64,000 bases of DNA from Synechocystis sp. PCC 7338 (GCF_018282115.1 NZ_CP054306.1:853488-917487), one strand, 5' to 3'. Counted from the stretch's first letter, positions 51,156 through 60,669 are shown. Program-made: numbers and translations. Notes: a model not told the origin generated them from the letters alone.

Positions 51156-52070
51156 ATGAAAATTGTAGACTACCTTAATGTAACCAGAAATATACTCGTT
51201 CATCCATCAAATCGTTCGAATCCACCAGGAGCTTTGCTGAGAGCTTGTAGCCAATACTATAAATGCATAATTAAGCAGAAAGAAATCAGCATTCCTGCTT
51301 TTGGGCACAAGCTATATCTTGATCCCAAAGCTGATTTTACACGCTCCTATATCTACTATACTGCCCAAAAAGATTATCACATGATGAACTTTGTTAAAAG
51401 ATATTTAAGGCCGGGAGATAACTTTATAGACGTGGGTGCAAATATTGGTGTTTATAGCCTGCTAGCGGCATCACTAATAGGGGATCAAGGGAAAGTTTAT
51501 GCGTTTGAAGCAGTACCAATAACTTTTTCAAGGCTTCAAAAAAATATAACGCAAAATAATCTTTCTGCTGTTATCCAATCTTGGAATCTGGCTGTAGCCG
51601 ATAAACCATCAACATTGGAATTCACCGTATCACAAGATGCGACCAATCATGTATTAGGATTAAACAACAAAACGACTAAACGAGCAAACAACCAAACCTT
51701 AAATACAGTAATAGTTCAAGCACAACGTTTAGATGATATTTTGTCCTGTAAACAGGATTATGCAATGGCTAAAATTGATGTCGAGGGTTATGAACTTTAC
51801 GCTCTAAAAGGGGCAGAAAATTTAATTCAACAAAAAAAATTGCCTGTTTTGATGTTAGAGATCAACAATTCATTTAAAAGATATGGCTATTCACAAGATG
51901 ATATTCACAGTTTGCTCAAAGCTTTTGGCTACGAGTCTGCAACCTACAATGCCGAATCTAATACTCTAACTTTCACCCATGACGTGTGGGACGATGTTTT
52001 ATTTGTTAGTTCCGAGCACAAGCAAAATATACAAAAACGAACAAAATGCCATATTGAGCAAAAATACTAA
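51156..52070 (+). CDS. FkbM-family methyltransferase
   Basis: This 304-residue methyltransferase has motif I DNFIDVGANIGVYSLLAASL, YAFEAVPITFSRLQKN, and MAKIDVEGYELYALKGAENL. It starts at ATG 51156, 13 bp after the preceding FkbM gene, so the two are cotranscribed. The sequence is AT-rich and differs enough from its neighbour to exclude recent duplication. Confidence 0.87.
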   Translation: MKIVDYLNVTRNILVHPSNRSNPPGALLRACSQYYKCIIKQKEISIPAFGHKLYLDPKADFTRSYIYYTAQKDYHMMNFVKRYLRPGDNFIDVGANIGVYSLLAASLIGDQGKVYAFEAVPITFSRLQKNITQNNLSAVIQSWNLAVADKPSTLEFTVSQDATNHVLGLNNKTTKRANNQTLNTVIVQAQRLDDILSCKQDYAMAKIDVEGYELYALKGAENLIQQKKLPVLMLEINNSFKRYGYSQDDIHSLLKAFGYESATYNAESNTLTFTHDVWDDVLFVSSEHKQNIQKRTKCHIEQKY

Positions 52071-52093
52071 CTTTTTGATGAATAGGGTGATCG

Positions 52094-52978
52094 ATGGCTA
52101 AAAAAGCAGACATTGGCGGAAAACGACTAATTAGCCTCAGTCCAGAGTCATGGGCCCACTGGATCACAGGAGACACCAGCATCCAGTTCCAAGAAATACT
52201 CAACAGCGAATTGCAGTGGATTGAAAGGGAGAGCGATATCCTCCTCAAAGTCTCTAGTCCTGAATGGGGCGATTTTATTCTGCTCAACGAACTACAACTG
52301 CGGTACGATGCGCGAATGCCTCGGCGCATGCGTGCCTATTCTGCCCTAGTGGAGGAGAAGTATGGACTACCTGTCTATCCAGTTTTAATCAACATTCTTT
52401 CTCCTAGGGAAACAGTGAAGATTCCCCACCGCTATGAGACTGAGATTATGGGCCTCACAGCCCACCAGGATTATCGGGTGATCAATCTCTGGGAAATTGA
52501 AGCGGAGGTTGTTTTTCAGCAAAATTTGTCGTCTTTACTGCCGTTTATGCCCATTTTGAAGGGAGGCAATAGTGAGCGCAATTTGCGTCAGGCTTTGCTG
52601 AGTCTGCGTACTGACCCAGTTTTGACGGACCTAGAGCCGTTGCTATCTTTTTTTGCTAGCTTTGTATTGGATATTCCCCTAGTGCAACAAATAATGAGGT
52701 GGGACATGACTGTATTACGCGAATCCCCTTGGTACAACGAAATTCTCAAAGAAGGTTTGGAGCGGGGCAATGAGCTGGATCTGCAACAGGGTCGCCAGGA
52801 AGGAGAGGCAAATGTACTTATTTGTCTGCTCAAGCGTCAACTAGGGGAATTGACCGCCAGTCAAGAACAACGGGTGAAAAGGTTATCAATCGCCCGATTA
52901 GAGGACTTGGGTGAAGTCTTATTGGATTTTACGGCGCCAGCGGATCTCGAACAGTTTCTCGCTGATTTGGAAGGCTAA
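52094..52978 (+). CDS. Rpn/DUF4351-type putative nuclease protein
   Basis: This 294-residue protein resembles cyanobacterial Rpn-like (PD-(D/E)XK, recombination-promoting) proteins. N-terminal features are GDTSIQFQEILNSELQWIER, LLNELQLRYDARMPRRMRAY and LPVYPVLINILSPRE. The C-terminal 55 residues form a DUF4351-like domain: LICLLKRQLGELTASQEQRV, RLEDLGEVLLDF. Such proteins are multicopy accessory genes. It starts at ATG 52094 and ends 6 bp before the next glycosyltransferase. Confidence 0.78.
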   Translation: MAKKADIGGKRLISLSPESWAHWITGDTSIQFQEILNSELQWIERESDILLKVSSPEWGDFILLNELQLRYDARMPRRMRAYSALVEEKYGLPVYPVLINILSPRETVKIPHRYETEIMGLTAHQDYRVINLWEIEAEVVFQQNLSSLLPFMPILKGGNSERNLRQALLSLRTDPVLTDLEPLLSFFASFVLDIPLVQQIMRWDMTVLRESPWYNEILKEGLERGNELDLQQGRQEGEANVLICLLKRQLGELTASQEQRVKRLSIARLEDLGEVLLDFTAPADLEQFLADLEG

Positions 52979-52984
52979 ATTTCC

Positions 52985-54097
52985 TTGACCACTACACCAA
53001 GTTCCATTCTTCATATCGTCGCCGGCCTAGGTTACGGTGGCAACGAGGCGATCGCTCTAAAGATAATTATGGCGGCCCAAGCTCAAACCCAGAACTCCCT
53101 CATTGTCCTTGACCCCAGCAAACGGGAACAGGAACCAGCTTTTTCTGTCCTAACAGAACAAATTATTTACTGTAAACCGGGATTGGGTTATCTCAACATT
53201 TTCAACACCGCTCGCCAAGCCATTCAGCAAACCCAACCCACCGCCATCATCTCCTACACCTTCAATATCAAAATTCTGCCCATTGTGCTGGCGGCCAAGC
53301 TATCCGGCATCCATAACATTAAAGTCCAGATGGGCAATACGGCCCCTCTCGAACCGATGCCCCGCCGTAAATGGCGTTTTCTGCTCTGGTGTTTTTCCCT
53401 TTTGCAGGTTCCTGTTTATCCCTGTTCCCAAGCGGTGATGACCTCCATTGAAACCCTGGCCCCCCTGCACAAAGATAGTCAAGTGATGATCAATGGTTGT
53501 GATGTCAGCGCCATTGCCGCCACTGCCGCCAAAGCCCGAACCCAGCGCCCCGCCAATGATAAAAAAAGAATTGTCATGGTGGCCCGCCTCGATGGTATTA
53601 AAGACCAAGCCACCCTAATCCGGGCCTATGCCCAACTTCAACCCCGCCATCCCGATTGGCAATTATGGTTGGTGGGGGAAGGGAATGAGCGGCAACGATT
53701 GCAACAATTAGCTCTAGAGTTAAACCTCGATCCCCAAACCGTCTTTCTTGGTCAACGGGGAGATATTCCCGAAATCCTGGGCCAGTGTGATATTTTTGCC
53801 TTTAGCACCACCGAAGCGGAAGGGTTTGGCATTGTCCTCATTGAAGCCATGGCCGCCGGTTTACCCACTGTGGCCAGTGACATAGGGGCCTGTCGGGAAG
53901 TCCTACTGGGAGGAAAAGCCGGAGTTTTAGTAGAGCCTAAAAATGTTAAAGCCTGGGTTGATGCTCTGGATTCCCTAATGGCTGATGCTCAAGAGTGGCA
54001 AGCCGCCTCCCAAGCTATTCTGGCCACTGCCCCCCAATATGATGTCTGCAATACTGCTCAAAAATGGCTGGAGTTGCTATGCCCAAGCGTTATTTAA
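52985..54097 (+). CDS. Family 4 glycosyltransferase
   Basis: A 370-residue GT-B transferase with an apparent TTG start at 52985 (TTPSSILHIVAGLGYGGNEA). The donor domain has KRIVMVARLDGIKDQATLIR, LVGEGNERQRLQQL, FLGQRGDIPEILGQCDIFAF, TEAEGFGIVLIEAMAAGLPT (E-x7-E) and SDIGACREVLLGG. It resembles the enzyme at 47305-48393. Its end overlaps the next gene. Confidence 0.9.
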   Translation: MTTTPSSILHIVAGLGYGGNEAIALKIIMAAQAQTQNSLIVLDPSKREQEPAFSVLTEQIIYCKPGLGYLNIFNTARQAIQQTQPTAIISYTFNIKILPIVLAAKLSGIHNIKVQMGNTAPLEPMPRRKWRFLLWCFSLLQVPVYPCSQAVMTSIETLAPLHKDSQVMINGCDVSAIAATAAKARTQRPANDKKRIVMVARLDGIKDQATLIRAYAQLQPRHPDWQLWLVGEGNERQRLQQLALELNLDPQTVFLGQRGDIPEILGQCDIFAFSTTEAEGFGIVLIEAMAAGLPTVASDIGACREVLLGGKAGVLVEPKNVKAWVDALDSLMADAQEWQAASQAILATAPQYDVCNTAQKWLELLCPSVI

Positions 54098-55185
54098 TGC
54101 TAGTTGGCGATCCCAATGATATTAATATTTGGAGTAATATCCCGTACTATTTTTTGCAGGCGGCCCGAAAGGATGATTTTTTGATGGCTGGTCTACCCCT
54201 TAAACCTGCTCAACTTAAATTCTGGCGACTCCTTTGGAATCTCTGGCAATTGTTGTTCACTGGCCAGCGGGGAGGCTTTCAGTACAGTAATTATTTTGCT
54301 CGACTTCTCATAGCCCAAGTATCTCTCCCTCCAGAACCCATAGAAATTATTAGCCATTTTCCCCTCCTGCCCCCAGAGCCCATTCCCGTCCAATGGCAAT
54401 TAAATTACTATATTGATGCCACCACGAAACAAGTCTTTGAAAGCTATGGCATTGACCAAAAAGTAGGTAAAAATTTTCAAGCAGAAGTTTTGGCACGGGA
54501 AACTAGAAATTTTCAAAAAGCAAAAAGAATCATTTGTATGTGTCATTGGGCCGCCGATTCTGTCATCAATGACTACGGCATTGACCCCAGTAAAGTTTTT
54601 GTCATTCCTGGTGGAGCAAATCTAGACGAAGCATTATTAACCCAACTTCCCCCTGGTCCCCCCCCCCCTTTCCAGCCCCTAAAACTTGGTTTTATTGGTA
54701 AAGATTGGCAACGCAAAGGTTTACCTTTATTAATCCAGGTAGCAGAAGAACTTCACCAACGGGGTTACCCTGTCCAAGTGCCCGTCATTGGCCCCCCAAG
54801 CGCTGACCTGCCGCCCCATCCCCTCCTCCAACCCATAGGCTTTCTTAATAAAAATACTGACCTAGAAAAATTTGTGAAAACAGTGCGTTCCTTCCATTTT
54901 GGCTGTCTTTTTTCCCAAGCAGAAGCCTTTGGAATTTCTAATCGGGAGTGTTTACGGCTGGGAGTCCCGGTTCTATCATTGCGGGTAGGGGGAATCCCCG
55001 ACACAGTGCCAGAGGGTCTAGGTCATTTGTTTGAAGCTAATGTTCACCCCCGGGCGATCGCCGCTACGATCCAGTCTTATCTTGACAATCCAGAACAGTA
55101 TGCTAGCCTACGCTCTAAAGTTGTCTCCCGCTCTGAGGAGTTCACTTGGTCAATGGCGATTAAAAAATTCACCGAACTTTGGTAA
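54064..55185 (+). CDS. Family 4 glycosyltransferase
   Basis: A 373-residue GT-B transferase. ATG 54064 overlaps the upstream gene by 34 bp; ATG 54079 (MPKRYLMLVGDPNDINIW) fits the family start better. The donor domain has LKLGFIGKDWQRKGLPLLIQ, HFGCLFSQAEAFGISNRECL (E-x7-E) and VLSLRVGGIPDTVPEGLGH. A proline run (PPGPPPPFQP) joins the two halves. The overlap indicates coupled translation. Confidence 0.88.
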   Translation: MAGVAMPKRYLMLVGDPNDINIWSNIPYYFLQAARKDDFLMAGLPLKPAQLKFWRLLWNLWQLLFTGQRGGFQYSNYFARLLIAQVSLPPEPIEIISHFPLLPPEPIPVQWQLNYYIDATTKQVFESYGIDQKVGKNFQAEVLARETRNFQKAKRIICMCHWAADSVINDYGIDPSKVFVIPGGANLDEALLTQLPPGPPPPFQPLKLGFIGKDWQRKGLPLLIQVAEELHQRGYPVQVPVIGPPSADLPPHPLLQPIGFLNKNTDLEKFVKTVRSFHFGCLFSQAEAFGISNRECLRLGVPVLSLRVGGIPDTVPEGLGHLFEANVHPRAIAATIQSYLDNPEQYASLRSKVVSRSEEFTWSMAIKKFTELW

Positions 55186-55248
55186 CTTCTGGTTGACTGT
55201 CGGCGTAGACAGAAATTTACATGAAATTCGTTGAACTACAAAATAAAC

Positions 55249-56160
55249 ATGTCCAAAATTCTCCCCCAAAAACTCAAATATCTTTTTGGTTCAATTATTG
55301 GGAATTTAACTCCATCTAGAAATATATGCCCTAATTGTCAGTCTAGCCACAAGTATTTAGTCGATAGTAAGTATTTGGGCATATTTAAGCTATATCGATG
55401 TAAAAATTGTTTTTTGTTGTGGCGATAACCAAATGATCTAGAGAAAAAGAATACGACATTTTATCAAAATCAATATGAGCAGGGATTCACGACTGACTGT
55501 CCGGATCAAATGACGTTAAAATACTTAACTGAATCTGCTTTTGTTGGCTCTGAAAAAGATTTTTCTAGAGAAATTGCTGTCATTGATAGGTTGCTAACCA
55601 AAGGCTCAGAAATACTAGACTATGGTTGCTCATGGGGTTATGGTGCATGGCAATTTAAAAACTGTGGATTTGAATCCAAGGGGTTAGAAATTTCCATTCC
55701 TAGGGCAAATTATGCAACCAATTTTTTAGAAATAGATGTTGTCAGCGAAAATGAACTAGTAAAAGATAGCCTTGATTGTGTATGGAGTTCTCATGTAATT
55801 GAGCATCTTCCCAAACCAAGTGGACTTATCACCTTAGCCTATCAAGTGCTGAAACCGGGGGGCATCCTTTTTTTGAAATGTCCTAATGGCTCGAGCGAAT
55901 CCCGTGCCTTAAATAATAAATGGTCTCAAATTTGGGGAAATGTACACCCGCAAGTAATCGATGAATTATTTTTGCGCAAAAGCTTAAAGGGAAAATTCTC
56001 TGGATTAATCACAAGTTATATTGGTGAGCTAGATCACTTTGTCCAGTCTTATTCAAACTCAAAAGAAAAGTTAAATATGATATTTGAATCCATACCATCT
56101 TTCTCATTGGATTCATCGGAAATTTACTTCCTAGGACATAAACTTCCCGATATAAATTGA
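55249..56160 (+). pseudogene. Zinc-ribbon methyltransferase split by one in-frame stop
   Basis: ATG 55249 opens MSKILPQKLKYLFGS and a zinc ribbon (CPNCQSSHKY, YRCKNCFLLW). The frame hits TAA at 55426-55428 and then continues open in the same frame (PNDLEKKNTTFYQNQYEQ) through ATG 55510 to 56160. The second part has SEILDYGCSWGYGAWQFKNC, LDCVWSSHVIEHLPKP and LKPGGILFLKCPNGSSESRA, a methyltransferase fold. The stop looks like CAA to TAA. A 216-residue methyltransferase could still be made from ATG 55510. The layout matches 46111-47070. Confidence 0.85.
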
Positions 56161-57366
56161 ATGACAACTAATTCAAATTTTCATAAGTTCCTTGTTCTCC
56201 AAGCCGGGGCTAGAATGCACTATGCCGTACCAGCACTGTTAGCTGAACAAGGATTACTGAAAAGATTCTATACGGATCTCCATGGTAGTCATCTGCTTCT
56301 AAAAGTAGTAAAGCAATTCTTGCCTTCCTCTCTCCAGCCAAAGCCATTGAAGCGTTTACTAGGTAGAAAATTACCAAAATCATTATCCCCTGATTTAGTC
56401 AAAGACCAATTTTTTTATAATCTACTTTATCCACTTCTTAGAAAAATTAATGCTCAACTAATCAGCCCAGAGGAAGAAATATTTTCTTTGATAGAGCAAG
56501 AAGGGTTTGCTGGAGCAACAGCCCTTTACACCAACTACATCAACAGCGACTTAGAGTTAGTCAAACAAGCAAAAGAAAAAGGATTGTATTGTGTTCATGA
56601 ATTAATCATTGGAGCTGATGTTGGCAGAATCCTTCTAGAAGAACGTCAATTATTTCCAGGCATAGAACCCCAAGGGGAGTCCTTGAATGAAGTTGAAACC
56701 GGAATTCAAAGGGATATTCAAAAATGGCAAACCGTTGACCAAATTTTAGTGCCCTCCCAATATTGCTTTGACAGTTCCGTTGCCCTCGGCGCAGAACCAG
56801 CAAAGATTTCCATCGTTCCCTATGGTATCAATGAACAATGGTTAACAATTGAAGCTCAGCCAGAACCAGGACGGGTTTTATTTGTCGGCCAAGTGGGTCT
56901 TAGGAAGGGCAATCACTACCTGGCTGAAGCCACCCGCAAATTACAGCCCCGATTACCTCAACTCCATGTACGGGTAGTCGGCCCTCCTTTGGTGGATATT
57001 ACTAACCCACTTTTTGCTGGACCTGACTATGTTGGCCAAGTGCCCCGTTCCCTGGTCAGGGAAGAATTTGCCAAAGCCGATGTGTTTGTTTTGCCTACCT
57101 TGGCTGAAGGCATGGCCCTTGTTCACCTGGAAGCTATGGCCTGTGGTATTCCCATCATTACAACCCCCCATTGTGGCTCCGTAGTGCGGGATGGCATCGA
57201 AGGCTTTATTGTCCCCATCCGTGACAGCAATCTATTATCAGAACGCATTGAGCAATTAGCGACTGACCGACAGTTGCGAGAGCGCATGGGCCAAGCCGCC
57301 AAAGAAAGAGCCAAGGATTACACTTGGAAACGCTATGGCGCAAGACTATTAGCGGCTATTACCTAA
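56161..57366 (+). CDS. Family 4 glycosyltransferase
   Basis: This 401-residue GT-B transferase starts at ATG 56161, immediately after the preceding stop. N-terminal: FLVLQAGARMHYAVPALLAE. The donor domain has GRVLFVGQVGLRKGNHYLAE, LHVRVVGPPLVDITNP, DVFVLPTLAEGMALVHLEAM (E-x7-E) and GIPIITTPHCGSVVRDGIEG. It is well conserved and GC-richer than the split methyltransferase before it. Confidence 0.9.
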   Translation: MTTNSNFHKFLVLQAGARMHYAVPALLAEQGLLKRFYTDLHGSHLLLKVVKQFLPSSLQPKPLKRLLGRKLPKSLSPDLVKDQFFYNLLYPLLRKINAQLISPEEEIFSLIEQEGFAGATALYTNYINSDLELVKQAKEKGLYCVHELIIGADVGRILLEERQLFPGIEPQGESLNEVETGIQRDIQKWQTVDQILVPSQYCFDSSVALGAEPAKISIVPYGINEQWLTIEAQPEPGRVLFVGQVGLRKGNHYLAEATRKLQPRLPQLHVRVVGPPLVDITNPLFAGPDYVGQVPRSLVREEFAKADVFVLPTLAEGMALVHLEAMACGIPIITTPHCGSVVRDGIEGFIVPIRDSNLLSERIEQLATDRQLRERMGQAAKERAKDYTWKRYGARLLAAIT

Positions 57367-57382
57367 AACCTGCTCCCACTTC

Positions 57383-58753
57383 ATGACCGACTTTTCCTTT
57401 TTTTATCTCCTCGTCTACATCACTGCCGGTGTGATTTTTGGTTGTATTTGGTTTGCCTACCGCCGTTACCAAGACCCCTTTCATCCCGCCATTTATTTGG
57501 GACTAATGCTTGCCAGCATCTATGTTTTTTTGCCCTTTCAGTTATCCCAACAAAATCCCAATTTATTGCTAAAATTTCTGCCCTTGCCCAGCCTCCTATA
57601 TCTCCAGCCTATTTATGCCTTAGGTTGCGCTTCCCTTTTAGGTGGATGCCTGATAGCATCAGGTCCCTATTCCTGGCGTACCTACCCCAGCTTCGGTGAG
57701 ATTAGCTTTGATCAAAGACTACGCCGACTAGCTTGGATCATTGGCCTAGCAGCAATCTTGGTATTTTGGCTTAACATTTTTGCGGTGGGGGGCTTTGCCG
57801 AAGCCTATGGTCGAGTCAAAGGAGGGGGCTGGTCTAATTATGGTTACCTGCGGGAAGTGTTTCTTTTTTCTATGCCTGCGGCGGTGTTGTACCTGGTCAG
57901 CTTTAATCAAGAACGACTTAAACTCCAAAATTGGGCCATTACTCTTTTATTTATCTCTCCCCTATTCATCCAAGGGTTCTTAGGGGGCAGGAGAGGCCCC
58001 ACCGCCATGGCCATTATTGCCCTTGCCATGACATGGTTTGTGGTGCGCCGTCGCCGTCCTTCCCTAGTCCTTGTCATTGCCGGCAGTATTGCCCTAGGTT
58101 TGTTGTTAATGTTTTTAGTTGCTAACCGGAATGAGCTTTATCTAGGCTCTGACTTTGAAGTAAGAACCGATAATTTGTTCAACTACTTTGGCCTTTCTGA
58201 AAATGCTACCAGCCTTAGTAACAATGAGTATGTCTATGGTAGTGGCGGTATTCTCAATGCCAATGCCCGCAACTTCTTTTTTTGGGGCAGACGATATTTT
58301 GTCATTGCTTTTATTCGTCCCATTCCCCGCTTTCTTTGGCCGACTAAATATGCTGACTCTGCTGAGTGGTTAAATATCCCCAATATTGAAACCGGAAACC
58401 TGGGGGTGGGTGAACAGGCCTTGCAAGAAACCTTAGGTTGGGCTGGCGCAAGAGGCGCCGCTCCAGGACTATTGGCGGATATGTGGATTGAATTTTCCTG
58501 GTTCAGCCTTTTGGCCTTATTTGCCATTGGCTGGCTCTACGGCTGGGCATGGAAAAAGATGGTTAGCCAGGGCAACTTTTGGAATCTACATTTTCTCATT
58601 CTTTCTGCCCTCTCCGTTTACATCATTAGCCAGACATTGGAAGCCATGTTATTCCGCTATTTACTCCTAACCGGAGCAATTTTAATTGTCTGGCGCTTGT
58701 TAGTGGGAACCTTGCAACCTATCAGGGAAAAACGCTATTCCCCCAGATATTAA
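57383..58753 (+). CDS. Wzy-like oligosaccharide repeat-unit polymerase
   Basis: This integral membrane protein of 456 residues has about 11-12 spans, including FFYLLVYITAGVIFGCIWFA, IIGLAAILVFWLNIFAVGGF and SLVLVIAGSIALGLLLMFLV. The central GFLGGRRGPTAMAIIALAM and the large periplasmic loop near 265-350 (RPIPRFLWPTKYADSAEWLN) fit O-antigen polymerase-like proteins. It would join repeat units in the periplasm. No Wzx flippase is seen in the window. It starts at ATG 57383. Confidence 0.82.
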   Translation: MTDFSFFYLLVYITAGVIFGCIWFAYRRYQDPFHPAIYLGLMLASIYVFLPFQLSQQNPNLLLKFLPLPSLLYLQPIYALGCASLLGGCLIASGPYSWRTYPSFGEISFDQRLRRLAWIIGLAAILVFWLNIFAVGGFAEAYGRVKGGGWSNYGYLREVFLFSMPAAVLYLVSFNQERLKLQNWAITLLFISPLFIQGFLGGRRGPTAMAIIALAMTWFVVRRRRPSLVLVIAGSIALGLLLMFLVANRNELYLGSDFEVRTDNLFNYFGLSENATSLSNNEYVYGSGGILNANARNFFFWGRRYFVIAFIRPIPRFLWPTKYADSAEWLNIPNIETGNLGVGEQALQETLGWAGARGAAPGLLADMWIEFSWFSLLALFAIGWLYGWAWKKMVSQGNFWNLHFLILSALSVYIISQTLEAMLFRYLLLTGAILIVWRLLVGTLQPIREKRYSPRY

Positions 58754-58772
58754 CGGCTAGAGCCCAATTCGT

Positions 58773-59963
58773 ATGCACATTGTCATTATTTTCCATAACC
58801 TTGGCGGTTACCATATCGCTCGGCTCAGGGCGGCCCAAAAACTCCTAGCCGACAAACATTTTACCCTCACTGCCATCCAAGAAACAGCCAGTACCGGTGA
58901 ACACCCCTGGGGAAGTATCAATGAGAAAATCACCTTTCCCCTCATTACCCTCATACCATCCCCAGAACTCAACCAACTAGGAGAAATTAATCCCCAGTCC
59001 CCCATCGCCGCTCAACGTTTACCCGCATACCTAAACAAAATCAAACCAGATATAATCGTCATTCCTGGGTGGGGCTTTCCCATCGCCCGAACAGCCCTAA
59101 GTTGGGCTCATCGACACAAAATTCTTACAATATTGATGAGCGATAGCAAATGGGATGATGAACCGAGGCAATGGTGGAAGGAAAAAATTAAGTCCCTGCT
59201 CTACGTCAACAAATTCCATGGAGCCCTGGTGGCAGGCAATGCCCACAAAGAGTACCTAATCAGACTAGGCATGAAAAAAACATCAATTTTTCTCGGCTAT
59301 GACGTTGTTGATAATCACCACTTCAGCCCACAAACCCAAAAAGCTCGGCAGAACTTAGCCCAACCCCATCCAAGCGAAAACGTTCCTCCCCCAGTTCCCT
59401 ACTTTATTATCGTTAGCCGTTTTGTACCTCGTAAAAATATACTGCTTTTGCTCAATGCCTACCTTAAATACTATCAAGAAAATCAGGACCAAGCTTGGAA
59501 TTTAGTGATTTGTGGTAGCGGCATTCAAGAACATGCCATCAGAGAGTTTATTCAAGTCCATTCCCTAGATTCCGTCGTTCATTTGCCAGGCTTTATCTCT
59601 TACCAGGATATGCCCCAATGGTACGCTAAGGCCAAAGCTCTAATCCATCCCGCCCTGCAGGAACAATGGGGCCTAGTGGTCAACGAAGCCATGGCCGCCG
59701 GCCTGCCTGTTCTAGGCTCTAACCGCTGTGGATGCTTTGAAGACCTGGTGATGGAAGGAGTGAATGGTTTTGGCTTTGATCCAGAAAACCAACAGCAACT
59801 CACCCAGCTCATGCTAAAAATGAGTTCCGGAGAAGTAGATTTAGAGGCAATGGGCCAAGCGTCCTTAAACCATATCCAAAAATATTCCCCCGACTATTTT
59901 GCCCAGGGCCTCCAACAGGCTGTGGAATTTGCCATCAATAAAAAAACAGATCAGCAAACTTAG
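58773..59963 (+). CDS. Family 4 glycosyltransferase
   Basis: This 396-residue GT-B transferase starts at ATG 58773 (MHIVIIFHNLGGYHIARLRA). The donor domain has YFIIVSRFVPRKNILLLLNA, LVICGSGIQEHAIREF, VHLPGFISYQDMPQWYAKAK, ALIHPALQEQWGLVVNEAMA (E-x7-E) and GSNRCGCFEDLVMEGVNGFG. It follows the polymerase by 19 bp and is probably cotranscribed with it. Confidence 0.9.
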   Translation: MHIVIIFHNLGGYHIARLRAAQKLLADKHFTLTAIQETASTGEHPWGSINEKITFPLITLIPSPELNQLGEINPQSPIAAQRLPAYLNKIKPDIIVIPGWGFPIARTALSWAHRHKILTILMSDSKWDDEPRQWWKEKIKSLLYVNKFHGALVAGNAHKEYLIRLGMKKTSIFLGYDVVDNHHFSPQTQKARQNLAQPHPSENVPPPVPYFIIVSRFVPRKNILLLLNAYLKYYQENQDQAWNLVICGSGIQEHAIREFIQVHSLDSVVHLPGFISYQDMPQWYAKAKALIHPALQEQWGLVVNEAMAAGLPVLGSNRCGCFEDLVMEGVNGFGFDPENQQQLTQLMLKMSSGEVDLEAMGQASLNHIQKYSPDYFAQGLQQAVEFAINKKTDQQT

Positions 59964-60021
59964 AGCAGTAAGTAATCCATGGGATACACTACGTGTATAT
60001 CCATTAATTCAACAATGTGCT

Positions 60022-60258
60022 ATGTCCAGTATTCAGACTAATGTTTTTAGGAATAATAAAACTCAGGCTGTTCGTCTGCCCAAAATGGTCGAGTTGCCAG
60101 AAAACATAAAAAAAATAACCATTGTTGCGGTGGGTAACACCCGCATCATTACACCAGTTGGGGAATCGTGGGATGATTGGTTTGATAATTGCCATGTATC
60201 ATCAGATTTTATGAATTGCCGTGAACAGCCCAAAGATCAAAGCCGCGAATCTTTTTAG
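60022..60258 (+). CDS. vapB: VapB/VagC-type antitoxin
   Basis: The protein has 78 residues from ATG 60022 (MSSIQTNVFRNNKTQAVRLP); an upstream frame runs back into the glycosyltransferase gene. The AbrB-like N-terminal domain (TNVFRNNKTQAVRLPKMVEL) and the C-terminal GESWDDWFDN are typical of VapB paired with VapC. The toxin gene starts 9 bp downstream. Such proteins bind their own promoter as complex with VapC. Confidence 0.9.
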   Translation: MSSIQTNVFRNNKTQAVRLPKMVELPENIKKITIVAVGNTRIITPVGESWDDWFDNCHVSSDFMNCREQPKDQSRESF

Positions 60259-60267
60259 GGTATTTTC

Positions 60268-60669
60268 ATGTTGAAATATATGCTTGATACCAATATTGTT
60301 ATTTATACTATGAAAAATAAGCCTTCCCAGGTACGAACCTTGTTCAAGAAACATGATGGACAGATGTGTATATCCAGCGTGACCCTGGGCGAACTTGTTT
60401 TTGGTGCAGAACGCTCTGCTATGCCGGAAAAAAACCTATCAGCAATCGACAACCTAATCGCTCGTATGGAGGTCGAGTTTTTTGATATTAAGGGGGCTAC
60501 CCATTTTGGTCAGATAAAAGCAGAATTGGCTCAGCGTGGAACCCCCATCGGCCCCTACGACACGATGATTGCGGGCCATGCCCGTTCCCTGGGGTTAATT
60601 TTAGTCACCAATAATCTTAAAGAATTTGAACGGATTAAAGGATTAAGATTAGAAAATTGGGCAAATTAA
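60268..60669 (+). CDS. vapC: VapC-type PIN-domain toxin
   Basis: This 133-residue toxin has the complete PIN acidic set: YMLDTNIVIYTMKNKP, SSVTLGELVFGAERS, GPYDTMIAGHARS and LVTNNLKEFERI. Enzymes of this subgroup cleave initiator tRNA in enteric bacteria; the local target is unknown. It is unrelated in detail to the PIN gene at 21179. It starts at ATG 60268. Confidence 0.93.
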   Translation: MLKYMLDTNIVIYTMKNKPSQVRTLFKKHDGQMCISSVTLGELVFGAERSAMPEKNLSAIDNLIARMEVEFFDIKGATHFGQIKAELAQRGTPIGPYDTMIAGHARSLGLILVTNNLKEFERIKGLRLENWAN

